A DNA stretch of 64,000 bases from Pandoraea anhela. GTDB lineage: Bacteria > Pseudomonadota > Gammaproteobacteria > Burkholderiales > Burkholderiaceae. Numbering within the stretch: the stretch's first letter is position 1; every line of letters starts with the position of its first letter. Below are positions 54,599-64,000 of this stretch, in pieces. The DNA lies in assembly GCF_902459655.1 (NCBI RefSeq), contig NZ_CABPSB010000023.1, positions 1-64,000 on the forward strand, read 5' to 3'. Under the pieces are notes generated by a model, which searched no databases, had not been told where the DNA came from, and saw only the letters and a list, made by a program, of their open reading frames with translations. The position numbers and the translations under genes are program-made.

Positions 54599-56122
54599 TT
54601 ATTCCGCAGCGACCGGAATCTTGCCGATCTTGGCTTGCCATTCCTTCGGTCCGGTCTGGTGCACCGACACGCCGGTTGCATCGACGGCCACCGTTACCGG
54701 CATGTCCTTGACGTCGAACTCGTAGATGGCTTCCATGCCGAGGTCTTCGAAGGCCAGCACGCGGGCCGCACGAATCGCCTTGGACACGAGGTAGGCGGCG
54801 CCGCCCACGGCCATCAGGTACGCAGCCTTGTGTTTCTTGATGGCTTCGATGGCGGCCGGGCCGCGTTCCGACTTGCCGATCATGACGGTGAGACCCGTCT
54901 TCGACAGCATCATGTCGGTGAACTTGTCCATGCGCGTGGACGTGGTCGGGCCCGCCGGGCCGACGACTTCGTCGCGCACCGGATCGACGGGGCCGACGTA
55001 GTAAATCGCGCGGCCCTTGAAATCCACCGGCAGCGGCTCGCCCTTGGCGATCATGTCGGCAATGCGCTTGTGGGCGGCGTCGCGGCCCGTGAGCATCTTG
55101 CCCGAGAGCAGCAGGGTCTGACCCGGCGTCCAGCTCGCGACTTCTTCCGGCGTGAGCGTGTCCAGATCGACGCGCTTGCTCGTCTCCGTGTTGGGCGCCC
55201 AGTGCACGTTCGGCCAGGCGTCGAGCGAGGGGGCGGCAAGGAACGAGGGGCCCGAGCCGTCCAGCGTGAAGTGCGCGTGACGCGTCGCCGCGCAGTTCGG
55301 GATCATGGCGACCGGCTTGGACGCGGCGTGCGTCGGGTAGTCGAGGATCTTCACGTCGAGCACGGTGGCCAGGCCGCCGAGGCCCTGCGCGCCGATGCCG
55401 AGTGCGTTGACCTTCTCGAACAGCTCGATACGCAGTTCTTCGTTCCAGTTCTGCGGACCGCGCTTGATCACGTCATGGATGTCGATCGGGTCCATGAGCG
55501 ATTCCTTGGCGAGCACCATCGCCTTCTCCGCCGTGCCGCCGATACCGATGCCGAGCATGCCCGGCGGGCACCAGCCGGCGCCCATCGTCGGGACCGTCTT
55601 CACGACCCAGTCGACGATCGAGTCGGACGGATTGAGCATCACGAACTTCGACTTGTTCTCCGAGCCGCCGCCCTTGGCTGCGACCGTGATGTCGACCTTG
55701 TCGCCTTCCACGATTTCGTAGTGGATGACGGCGGGCGTATTGTCCTTCGTGTTCTTGCGGCCGGCTTCCGGCGGCGCCACGATCGAGGCGCGCAGCACGT
55801 TGTCCGGATGCATGTAAGCCTGGCGCACGCCCTCGTTGATCATGTCGGTGAGGCTGCGCTTGGCGTCCCAGCGTACGTTCATGCCGACCTTGACGAACAC
55901 CGTCACGATACCGGTGTCCTGGCACAGCGGACGGCGGCCCTCGGCGCACATGCGGCTGTTGGTCAGGATCTGGGCGATGGCGTCGCGTGCGGCCGGGCTT
56001 TGCTCGGCCTCGTAGGCGCGACCCAGTGCCTGGATGTAGTCGTCCGGGTGGTAATAGCTGATGTATTGCAGGGCACCGGCGACGCTCTGAATGACGTCGT
56101 CTTCTTTAATGACGGTAGACAT
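54599..56122 (-). CDS. fumA: Class I fumarate hydratase, [4Fe-4S]-dependent
   Basis: 507 residues; N- and C-terminal halves correspond to the alpha and beta parts of class I fumarases. Cluster cysteines are in RPLCQDTGIVTVFV (near 66), GAGWCPPGMLGIGIGG (near 185) and IPNCAATRHAHF (near 277). The beta part has LLLSGKMLTGRDAAHKRI and GPAGPTTSTRMDKF. It hydrates fumarate to malate in the TCA cycle and is oxygen- and iron-sensitive, fitting its place near iron genes. Symbol follows the E. coli FumA/FumB type. Confidence 0.95.
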   Translation of the reverse strand: MSTVIKEDDVIQSVAGALQYISYYHPDDYIQALGRAYEAEQSPAARDAIAQILTNSRMCAEGRRPLCQDTGIVTVFVKVGMNVRWDAKRSLTDMINEGVRQAYMHPDNVLRASIVAPPEAGRKNTKDNTPAVIHYEIVEGDKVDITVAAKGGGSENKSKFVMLNPSDSIVDWVVKTVPTMGAGWCPPGMLGIGIGGTAEKAMVLAKESLMDPIDIHDVIKRGPQNWNEELRIELFEKVNALGIGAQGLGGLATVLDVKILDYPTHAASKPVAMIPNCAATRHAHFTLDGSGPSFLAAPSLDAWPNVHWAPNTETSKRVDLDTLTPEEVASWTPGQTLLLSGKMLTGRDAAHKRIADMIAKGEPLPVDFKGRAIYYVGPVDPVRDEVVGPAGPTTSTRMDKFTDMMLSKTGLTVMIGKSERGPAAIEAIKKHKAAYLMAVGGAAYLVSKAIRAARVLAFEDLGMEAIYEFDVKDMPVTVAVDATGVSVHQTGPKEWQAKIGKIPVAAE

Positions 56123-56164
56123 GAAACGGCTCTCGACTTAGTGGGGACTGGGTATTGTGAATGA

Positions 56165-56731
56165 CTAGTGCTGCGGGGTCGCGTACGCGGGCGCATGGCT
56201 GTCGTTCGTCATCTTGTTGACGTAGGCCATGACCACGGCGGAAAGCAGGAAGGCGCAGTGAATGATCACTTGCCACATGATGGTGTGCGGCGTTTGCGCA
56301 GACGCATCGATGAACGTCTTGAGCAGATGAATCGACGAGATGCTGATGAGCGCCATCGACAGCTTCACCTTGAGCACGCCGGCGTTCACATGATCGAGCC
56401 ACTCCGGTTCGTCCGGATGCCCTTCCACACCGAGGCGGGAGACGAACGTCTCGTAACCGCCGATGATCACCATGATGAGTAGGTTCGAGATCATCACCAC
56501 GTCGATCAGGCCGAGCACGACGAGCATGATCTGCGTTTCGTCGAATGTCGCGGCGTGGCTGACCAGATGGAAGAGTTCGACGAGGAACTTGTAGACGTAC
56601 ACGCCTTGTGCGGCGATCAGCCCGAGATACAGCGGGAGTTGCAGCCAGCGGCTGAAGAAGATGACGCGGGGCAGGGGACGCATGGTACGCGTATGACGCG
56701 TCGGCGCGGGCGGTCGGCCGGGAGTCGACAT
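56165..56731 (-). CDS. YqhA-family (UPF0114) membrane protein
   Basis: 188 residues with three to four transmembrane helices: [51 protein letters not shown], and [18 protein letters not shown]. The sequence GYETFVSRL and [21 protein letters not shown] identify the UPF0114/YqhA family, whose function is unknown. It starts upstream of the fumarase gene on the same strand with a 42-base gap, so the two may be co-transcribed. Confidence 0.88.
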   Translation of the reverse strand: MSTPGRPPAPTRHTRTMRPLPRVIFFSRWLQLPLYLGLIAAQGVYVYKFLVELFHLVSHAATFDETQIMLVVLGLIDVVMISNLLIMVIIGGYETFVSRLGVEGHPDEPEWLDHVNAGVLKVKLSMALISISSIHLLKTFIDASAQTPHTIMWQVIIHCAFLLSAVVMAYVNKMTNDSHAPAYATPQH

Positions 56732-56917
56732 GGCTATTTTGACGGGGTGAATACGTTGACCTGCGCTTCGTGACGCAGGCTGTCATTATCAGTTACGCAA
56801 ATCGAATACGAAACCACGGAGTCGGGCGCCATGGAGGCACCCGGGCACGGATAGCGCGTCGCGATATCCGGCATGGGCGGCATTTTACAACGTCTTGGCG
56901 GCGCGACCGCGTTCGAT

Positions 56918-57931
56918 TCAGTCGCGCGCGGGCAATGGCGTCTTTCGCGAGACGGCGCAGCGCCCGGGCAGTGCCGCCAGGACGATGCCGGCGACCGTCA
57001 GCACCAATGCGCCGCCTTGCGCGACGGTCAGTCGCTCGTCCAGAAAAATCACGCCGTACGCGGTAGCCGCGACCGGCACCATCGCCGTGAAGACGCCCGC
57101 AAGTTGCGCGCTGACGTGGCGAATCCCGCGCATCCAGAGGAAGAAGGAGAACACGCTGGCGGCGAGCCCGTACCAGACGATGAGCGCCCAGTGACCGAGG
57201 CTGAGCGCCGCGTAGTCGACGGCCATCAGTCCGACGACGCCGAGCGGCAGCATCAGTACGCCGCCGATCAAGTGCGTATAGGCGCAGATGTCGATGGCGG
57301 GGAGTTCGGCGGCGAGCCGTTTCGAGACGATCACATAGATGGCTTCGCAGAAAACGGCGCCGAGGACCAGCGCGTTGCCCAGCCATGCGTTGGCGATGGC
57401 GCCCGATGCGGCGTGGCCGTCGCCGCGCGAGACGTTGAGCAATGCCACGCCGGCCATCGCCAGCGCAATGCTCACGAGGGTGCGTCGTGATGGCGCTTCA
57501 CGCAGCACGGCCCACGATAGCAGTGCCACGCAGGCGGGCAGCGTGGCTGTGATGACGCCGGCGGCGGTGGCCGTCGTCATACGTACGCCGTAGAGGATCA
57601 GTAAGGTGAAGAGAAACGTGCCGAAGAACGTCTGCACGAAGAGGCGGCCCCACTGGCTGCGCGTGACGCGACGCATGGCCGAAGGCCGGTAGCGGGGGGC
57701 GAGTGCGACGATGGCGATGAAGAATCGCCACAGCGCGAAGGCAGCCACCGGCATGACGGCGACCATCGTCTTGCCGATGCCCACGTTGGCGCCCACGAAC
57801 GTCATGGCGAGCGCGAGCGCGAAACTCGGAAAGCGGGCGAACAGGCCATCGAGCCGATGGGCGCGCCCCGGCGCGCTGCCGGCTGCCGCTGCGTTGTCAC
57901 CGTTCGATGGCTGCGTAGATGTCGAATTCAC
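56918..57931 (-). CDS. EamA/DMT-family transporter
   Basis: About 337 residues from a GTG at 57931 with GGAG upstream; a TTG at 58012 would add 27 residues. Ten hydrophobic helices are arranged as two EamA repeats (about residues 40-175 and 185-315), including FALWRFFIAIVALAPRYRPS in the first and IDICAYTHLIGGVLMLPLGVV in the second. Members export amino acids, metabolites or drugs; the substrate cannot be predicted. A 156-base gap leads to the divergent acs gene. Confidence 0.86.
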   Translation of the reverse strand: MNSTSTQPSNGDNAAAAGSAPGRAHRLDGLFARFPSFALALAMTFVGANVGIGKTMVAVMPVAAFALWRFFIAIVALAPRYRPSAMRRVTRSQWGRLFVQTFFGTFLFTLLILYGVRMTTATAAGVITATLPACVALLSWAVLREAPSRRTLVSIALAMAGVALLNVSRGDGHAASGAIANAWLGNALVLGAVFCEAIYVIVSKRLAAELPAIDICAYTHLIGGVLMLPLGVVGLMAVDYAALSLGHWALIVWYGLAASVFSFFLWMRGIRHVSAQLAGVFTAMVPVAATAYGVIFLDERLTVAQGGALVLTVAGIVLAALPGRCAVSRKTPLPARD

Positions 57932-58168
57932 GGGCGCTCCGGGCGATTCCGGGGTGGCGGGAAGGGGGTGATGAGCGTAGGATTGTAGCGAATACGCCAC
58001 AGTTTGCTGCAATGCGACAACGCGCTTTGCGTGAGTCCCGCACGCAAGGAACGGGAGTCGGATGCACCAGTGTAAGGCGTTAGTAAGTCGCTCGTCTTAA
58101 TGTGACGTTAGCGATAGGTTTTGGCTTGATTGCCATCGTATTTGCATATCCATAAGAGGGGACAACTC

Positions 58169-60151
<1,983 letters not shown>

Positions 60152-60181
60152 GCGCGGGTTTGCACACCCAAGCCGCCTGCA

Positions 60182-60883
60182 ATGACGCAACGCTCGCGGC
60201 CCGGCGCGCCGGGCTCCGCTGACGACGGCGGAACGTCGCCGGACGACATGTCCGGTGGCGCAGCGGGCGTTTCGTCGACCCCGTATGGGGGGCGAGGCGG
60301 TAACGCCGTCACCTCGCCCATCACCCCGGGCGATCACCATGACATTGCCTCCGGCACCCCCCACGACATTGCGCCGACGTCGGTGTCTTCGGGGCGGCGT
60401 GGCGCGTCCCTCATGTCTTCTTTATCCTCTGATGCAACCAGCCGTCATGCCGGCGCGCCCAATGTGGCGACGCCGACGGACCTACCTCCCGACATCGACT
60501 GGCACGGTCAGGCGGCGGCGATTGCTGCGCGTCACTGGCGTCGCACCTTATGGCTGGTGGGGGTGCTGATGGTGATCGGTTTCGTGGTGACGTTCGTGCC
60601 GCAGTTCTGGGCGCGTGAATGGGCTGCGATGCGATTTGCCGGATGGCCGTTGCCGTTCTACATGGGCGCGCAGGGTTCGATCCTGATCGACATTGGCCTG
60701 ATCGTCGTCTACGCGTTGATTCAACGGCGCAACGACTCGCGTTATCGCGAGGCGTTGCATGCGTTGCGCGACGCGCGTCGCGACAGCCTCGGCCTCACCG
60801 ATGACACGATGGAGCGCGCCATGGCGCCCGCCACATCACGAAGTGCGTCTTCTCGCGCCGCATCGGCGCATCTTTACCGATGA
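60182..60883 (+). CDS. DUF4212 small subunit of a sodium/solute symporter
   Basis: 233 residues. The C-terminal 130 carry the DUF4212 form: AIAARHWRRTLWLVGVLMVIG with helix 1, then FAGWPLPFYMGAQGSILIDIGLIVVYALIQ with helix 2. The N-terminal 100 residues are disordered Gly/Ser/Thr/Pro, much longer than usual, so translation may begin later, for example at ATG 60413. It overlaps the symporter start by four bases; such small subunits always accompany the large VC_2705-type symporter. Confidence 0.82.
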   Translation: MTQRSRPGAPGSADDGGTSPDDMSGGAAGVSSTPYGGRGGNAVTSPITPGDHHDIASGTPHDIAPTSVSSGRRGASLMSSLSSDATSRHAGAPNVATPTDLPPDIDWHGQAAAIAARHWRRTLWLVGVLMVIGFVVTFVPQFWAREWAAMRFAGWPLPFYMGAQGSILIDIGLIVVYALIQRRNDSRYREALHALRDARRDSLGLTDDTMERAMAPATSRSASSRAASAHLYR

Positions 60884-62898
60884 GTTTCACGCGCAGGTTG
60901 CTGCGCTACTACCTGTATTACACGGCGGGGTTTCTCGCGTTCGTGTTGATGATCGGCCTGCTCGAAAAGGTCAATGGCCCGGGCGTGTGGATCGGGTACG
61001 CGTTTCTTTTCGTGACGATTGCCGTCTACGCGGTAATCGGTCTGATTTCGCGTACCTCCGATGCGGCCGAGTATTACGTCGCGGGACGCCGCGTGCCGCC
61101 GATGTTTAACGGCATGGCGTGTGCGGCGGACTGGATGAGCGCGGCGTCGTTCATGGGGTTGGCGGGGTCGCTGTACGTATCCGGTTACGACGGCCTGGCC
61201 TACGTCATGGGATGGACGGGCGGCTACTGTCTGGTGGCGTTCCTGCTCGCGCCTTATTTACGCAAGATGGGCCGATATACGGTGCCCGACTTCCTCGGTA
61301 CACGTTACGACAGCAATCTGGTGAGGGCGTTGGGCGTTTTCTCGACGATTCTGTGTTCGTTCGTCTATCTCGTTGCACAGATTCAGGGCGTGGGGTTGAT
61401 TGCGTCGCGCTTCATTGGTGTGGAATTCACGATCGGCATCTTCTTCGGGCTGGCGGGGATTCTTGTGTGCTCGTTCCTGGGGGGGATGCGGGCGGTGACT
61501 TGGACGCAAGTCGCGCAGTACATCATCATGATCACGGCGTTTTTGGTGCCCACGGCGATGATCGGGCATCAGACGGGCAACGGCTGGTTCCCGCAGTTCA
61601 CTTATGGTGAAGCGCTGGAGAAGGTCGAGGCATTGGAGAAGCAGCTCAAGAATTCGGTGCCTGAGCAGGAAGTGCGCGATTACTACCGTGAGCAGGCGGA
61701 GCAGATGCAGCGTCGGCTCGACGGATTGCCGGACACGTTCTATAGCGAGCGTGCGGAGCTTGAGCGGCAGTTGCTGGATACGAAGCGTCGCAATGGGCCG
61801 TTGCGTGATGTGAAGGTGCTTGAGGCGAAGCTGGAGGCATTTCCGCGAGACGTGGGGGAGGCGCAGAACCAGTGGTTGGAGATGCGTAATCAGTACGTTG
61901 AGCGGAGTGAACCGCCGCGTGCGATGACGGAACCGTTTCCGGCGCGTGACGACATGACGCGCGGTTCGCAGCGTTTGAATTTCCTGTTGTTGATGGTGTG
62001 CCTGATGATCGGCACGGCGAGCTTGCCGCATATCCTGACACGTTACGGCACGACTGCGACGGTGCAGGGCGCGCGGAGTTCCGTAGGGTGGACGTTGTTC
62101 TTCGTCGCGTTGTTGTATGTGAGTGCGCCGGCGTTGGCGGTGATGCTCAAGTACGACGTGCTGCTGCATTTGGTGGGGGCGCGATATGAGAACTTGCCGG
62201 GATGGGTGACGCAGTGGCGGCATGCGACGCCGGTGCAGTTAGACATCTCGGACGTTTATCGGGATGGTGTGGTGCAGTGGGGCGAGATCTGGATGCAGCC
62301 GGACATGTTGGTGCTGGCGGGGCCGGAGATTGCGGGGTTGCCGTACGTGATTTCGGGGTTGGTGGCGGCGGGCGCGTTGGCGGCGGTGTTATCGACGGCG
62401 GATGGGTTGTTGCTGACGATTGCGAACGCGTTGTCGCACGACGTCTACTTTCACATGGTGGACAGGAATGCGTCGAGTCAGAAGCGGGTGACGACGTCGA
62501 AGATATTGTTGTTGTGTGTGGCGATGTTTGCGTCGTATGTGACGTCGTTGAAGTTGGGGAACATCTTGTTTCTGGTGGGGGCGGCGTTTTCGTTGGCGGC
62601 GTCGTGTTTGTTCCCGGCGTTGGTGTTGGGGGTGTTCTGGAAGCGGACGACGCGACTCGGTGCGACGGCGGGGATGGTGAGTGGCTTGTTGGTGTGCGTG
62701 TATTACATCATGACGACGTACCCGTTCTTCACTCGTTTGACGGGCTTCGCGGGGTCAAGGTGGTGGGGTGTGGACCCGATCTCGGCGGGGGCGTTCGGCG
62801 TCCCGGTGGGATTCGCGGTGGCGATTGCTGTCAGCTTGCTGGGCAGCCGCCCAAGCGAGCGCGACCGCCATCTGGTGGACCATCTGAGACGCCCATGA
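60880..62898 (+). CDS. Sodium:solute symporter, VC_2705/ActP-like
   Basis: 672 residues, SSS family with about 13 transmembrane helices. The N-terminal part has EYYVAGRRVPPMFNGMACAADWMSAASFMG (near 68) and later the sodium-site helix VLSTADGLLLTIANALSHDVY (near 505). Between helices, about residues 245-350, is a hydrophilic coiled-coil insert (EALEKVEALEKQLKNSVPEQ, REQAEQMQRRLDG, ERAELERQLLDTKRR) typical of this subfamily. Position after acs and DUF4212 suggests acetate or related substrate; not proven. The 3' half has strongly T/G-biased codons (Leu TTG). Confidence 0.88.
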   Translation: MSFTRRLLRYYLYYTAGFLAFVLMIGLLEKVNGPGVWIGYAFLFVTIAVYAVIGLISRTSDAAEYYVAGRRVPPMFNGMACAADWMSAASFMGLAGSLYVSGYDGLAYVMGWTGGYCLVAFLLAPYLRKMGRYTVPDFLGTRYDSNLVRALGVFSTILCSFVYLVAQIQGVGLIASRFIGVEFTIGIFFGLAGILVCSFLGGMRAVTWTQVAQYIIMITAFLVPTAMIGHQTGNGWFPQFTYGEALEKVEALEKQLKNSVPEQEVRDYYREQAEQMQRRLDGLPDTFYSERAELERQLLDTKRRNGPLRDVKVLEAKLEAFPRDVGEAQNQWLEMRNQYVERSEPPRAMTEPFPARDDMTRGSQRLNFLLLMVCLMIGTASLPHILTRYGTTATVQGARSSVGWTLFFVALLYVSAPALAVMLKYDVLLHLVGARYENLPGWVTQWRHATPVQLDISDVYRDGVVQWGEIWMQPDMLVLAGPEIAGLPYVISGLVAAGALAAVLSTADGLLLTIANALSHDVYFHMVDRNASSQKRVTTSKILLLCVAMFASYVTSLKLGNILFLVGAAFSLAASCLFPALVLGVFWKRTTRLGATAGMVSGLLVCVYYIMTTYPFFTRLTGFAGSRWWGVDPISAGAFGVPVGFAVAIAVSLLGSRPSERDRHLVDHLRRP

Positions 62899-62965
62899 GG
62901 CGGGGCGCTCAAAGGATTTTTGCTCGAGTCGCCACGAAATGGGTGAGATGTTGCCGCCGACCTGC

Positions 62966-62971
62966 TATAAT
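62966..62971 (+). promoter_or_regulatory. -10 element of the tRNA-Ser promoter
   Basis: A perfect TATAAT 13 bases upstream of the tRNA 5' end, followed by a G+C-rich discriminator GCGCGACC as in stringent-controlled stable RNA promoters. The -35 element is poorly conserved. Confidence 0.7.
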
Positions 62972-62984
62972 GCGCGACCATTCA

Positions 62985-63075
62985 GGAGAGATGGATGAGT
63001 GGTTTAAGTCGCACGCCTGGAAAGCGTGTATAGGTTAATAGCCTATCGGGGGTTCGAATCCCCCTCTCTCCGCCA
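62985..63075 (+). tRNA. tRNA-Ser (GGA)
   Basis: 91 bases including encoded CCA. Acceptor GGAGAGA (62985-62991) pairs with TCTCTCC at the 3' end; the anticodon loop in CGCCTGGAAAGCG gives anticodon GGA, reading UCC and UCU. A long variable arm (TATAGGTTAATAGCCTAT) is typical of class II serine tRNAs. The T arm GGGGGTTCGAATCCCCC is intact. The gene stands at the boundary to sequence of different character and may be an integration site. Confidence 0.97.
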
Positions 63076-63086
63076 GATGAACTCTT

Positions 63087-63127
63087 AAAAGCCCGCAAAT
63101 TCAGTGATTTGCGGGCTTTTTGTTTTT
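63087..63127 (+). terminator. tRNA-Ser terminator
   Basis: AGCCCGCAAAT (63090-63100) pairs with ATTTGCGGGCT (63107-63117) across a six-base loop, followed by TTTTTGTTTTT. Confidence 0.9.
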
Positions 63128-63295
63128 CCGACTGGCAAATCAACTATCAAATGGTGTTTGTAACTGACGCCCATATTGCTTGCGCGCCTCAGTCCTAAGA
63201 CTGCTCCTCTGCAATCTCAATTGGCTGGGTTGGTTCAGTGCGGCCTTGGTCCAGGGCGCACTCCGTTATACTCCAACCATTCCTCATCTCTATTT

Positions 63296-64000
63296 ATGGT
63301 CATGGCCCGGGCCGATCTCCTCGTCAATCTTGTCCGCGCAGGCTCGCAGGGCGATCAAAAGCTCTTCCGGTCTACGGTCGAGGCGCTCGCTGCTGACGAG
63401 CGAGCCAAGCGCCACACGCAGTTAGCCGACAAGCTGGAGGAGAACTTGCGTGCCGCAGTAACTCCGCCACGTGGGGCAGAGGTTGTTCGCAGCTTCGACG
63501 GCGGGCATGGGGGGCTGCTCTACGAAATCGAGCCGCGCCGCTCGCTGGACGCGATGTTGTTGCCTGGCGACGTTGATCGCGCTGTGCGGGAGTTAATAGA
63601 AGAGCAGCACCGACGCGATCTTCTCCGTTCGTACGGACTGGAGCCGAGGCATCGAGTACTACTTTCTGGGCCACCGGGGAACGGAAAGACGACTCTCGCC
63701 GAGGCGATCGCATTCGAGTTGATGGTGCCGCTGTTCGTTGTTCGCTATGAAGCTGTCGTGGGAAGTTTCTTGGGAGAAACGAGTGGACGTCTTAAACGAC
63801 TTTTTGACTTCGCAAGAACTCACAATTGTGTACTTTTTTTCGATGAGTTCGACACGTTAGGCAAAGAGCGGGGGGACACTAATGAAACGGGTGAAATTAA
63901 ACGCGTAGTTAGTTCTCTGTTGCTACAAATCGACGCACTCCCTAGCCATGTTGTTGTCGTGACGGCGACGAACCATTCCGAGCTGCTTGATCGTGCAGTG
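63296..64000 (+). CDS. AAA+ family ATPase, truncated by the window end
   Basis: At least 235 codons from ATG 63296 (or 63302), open to the last base. An N-terminal helical region (about 1-60) precedes an AAA+ domain: Walker A SGPPGNGKTT near residue 125, Walker B CVLFFDEFD near 180, and sensor 1 VVTATNHSE near 225. The pattern is that of FtsH/katanin-like ATPases. Such free-standing AAA+ genes in tRNA-linked islands often precede an S8 (subtilisin-like) protease gene, but nothing of that can be seen here. Composition toward the end is less G+C-rich than the core genes. No strong ribosome site. Confidence 0.8.
   Translation, partial: MVMARADLLVNLVRAGSQGDQKLFRSTVEALAADERAKRHTQLADKLEENLRAAVTPPRGAEVVRSFDGGHGGLLYEIEPRRSLDAMLLPGDVDRAVRELIEEQHRRDLLRSYGLEPRHRVLLSGPPGNGKTTLAEAIAFELMVPLFVVRYEAVVGSFLGETSGRLKRLFDFARTHNCVLFFDEFDTLGKERGDTNETGEIKRVVSSLLLQIDALPSHVVVVTATNHSELLDRAV

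Noticed and set aside
54635-56164. A 509-codon plus-strand frame opposite the fumarase gene
   Set aside because: Antisense to a well-supported class I fumarase; the product looks like reversed codons, not a protein.

Overview
The window is GC-rich, densely packed and codes on both strands. Core genes look betaproteobacterial, of the Burkholderiaceae type: the queA-tgt-yajC-secD-secF operon, recG followed by oxyR, a class I fumarase, a tonB-exbB-exbD operon with hemP, and an acs-DUF4212-symporter block. A Pandoraea-like genome fits best, but that is an inference from gene content and not a proven assignment. No rRNA, insertion sequence or CRISPR array was seen; one tRNA gene is present.

Layout. 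1-3950: start of pntA (minus), then a Nudix hydrolase gene overlapping mnmA, and an FMN-dependent glutamate-synthase-like membrane protein. 4106-25704: a type III secretion system (T3SS) of the SPI-2/Ssa-Esc family. Its first block (plus) is an AraC regulator, sctF (needle), an SsaH/YscG-like gene, sctI, sctJ, sctK, sctL and sctW. The central block (minus) runs SpiC/SsaB-like, sctC, sctD, an SsaE/YscE-like gene and a class I chaperone-like gene. The third block (plus) is an SsrB-like response regulator, an SsaM-like gene, sctV, N, O, P, Q, R, S, T, U and a lytic transglycosylase. The apparatus set is nearly complete, but no translocator or effector gene is visible, and several parts look damaged: the secretin gene sctC is frameshifted, the transglycosylase has an in-frame stop after its signal peptide, and SctU carries NPTR in place of the canonical NPTH autocleavage motif.

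25729-31775: glutathione S-transferase, purB, cytochrome c', a cytochrome b561-type protein, and an LTA-synthase-family sulfatase broken by an in-frame TAG. 31902-37780 (minus): protein export (secF, secD, yajC) and queuosine synthesis (tgt, queA). 37944-46641: recG with a seven-copy Lys-Ala-Thr repeat, then oxyR, a catalase, a ThiE/TenI-like protein, dps, a YdcF-like protein and a GlcG/HbpS-like protein. oxyR, the catalase and dps form an oxidative-stress neighbourhood.

47119-54315 (mostly minus): iron genes hemP, tonB-exbB-exbD, bfd and bfr, with good Fur-box matches upstream of hemP and bfd, mixed with DUF1857, OsmC, pirin and murI genes. 54599-62898: fumarase, a YqhA-like protein, an EamA transporter, acetyl-CoA synthetase, and a DUF4212/sodium-solute-symporter pair probably serving acetate or another small acid. 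62985-63075 is tRNA-Ser(GGA). Directly after it begins an AAA+ ATPase gene cut by the window end, a likely edge of an integrated island.

Least certain points: whether the three gene disruptions are real or sequencing errors, the start codons of several minus-strand genes, and the reality of a 20-residue membrane peptide (52006-52068) and a long hemP 3' RNA (about 46808-47118).
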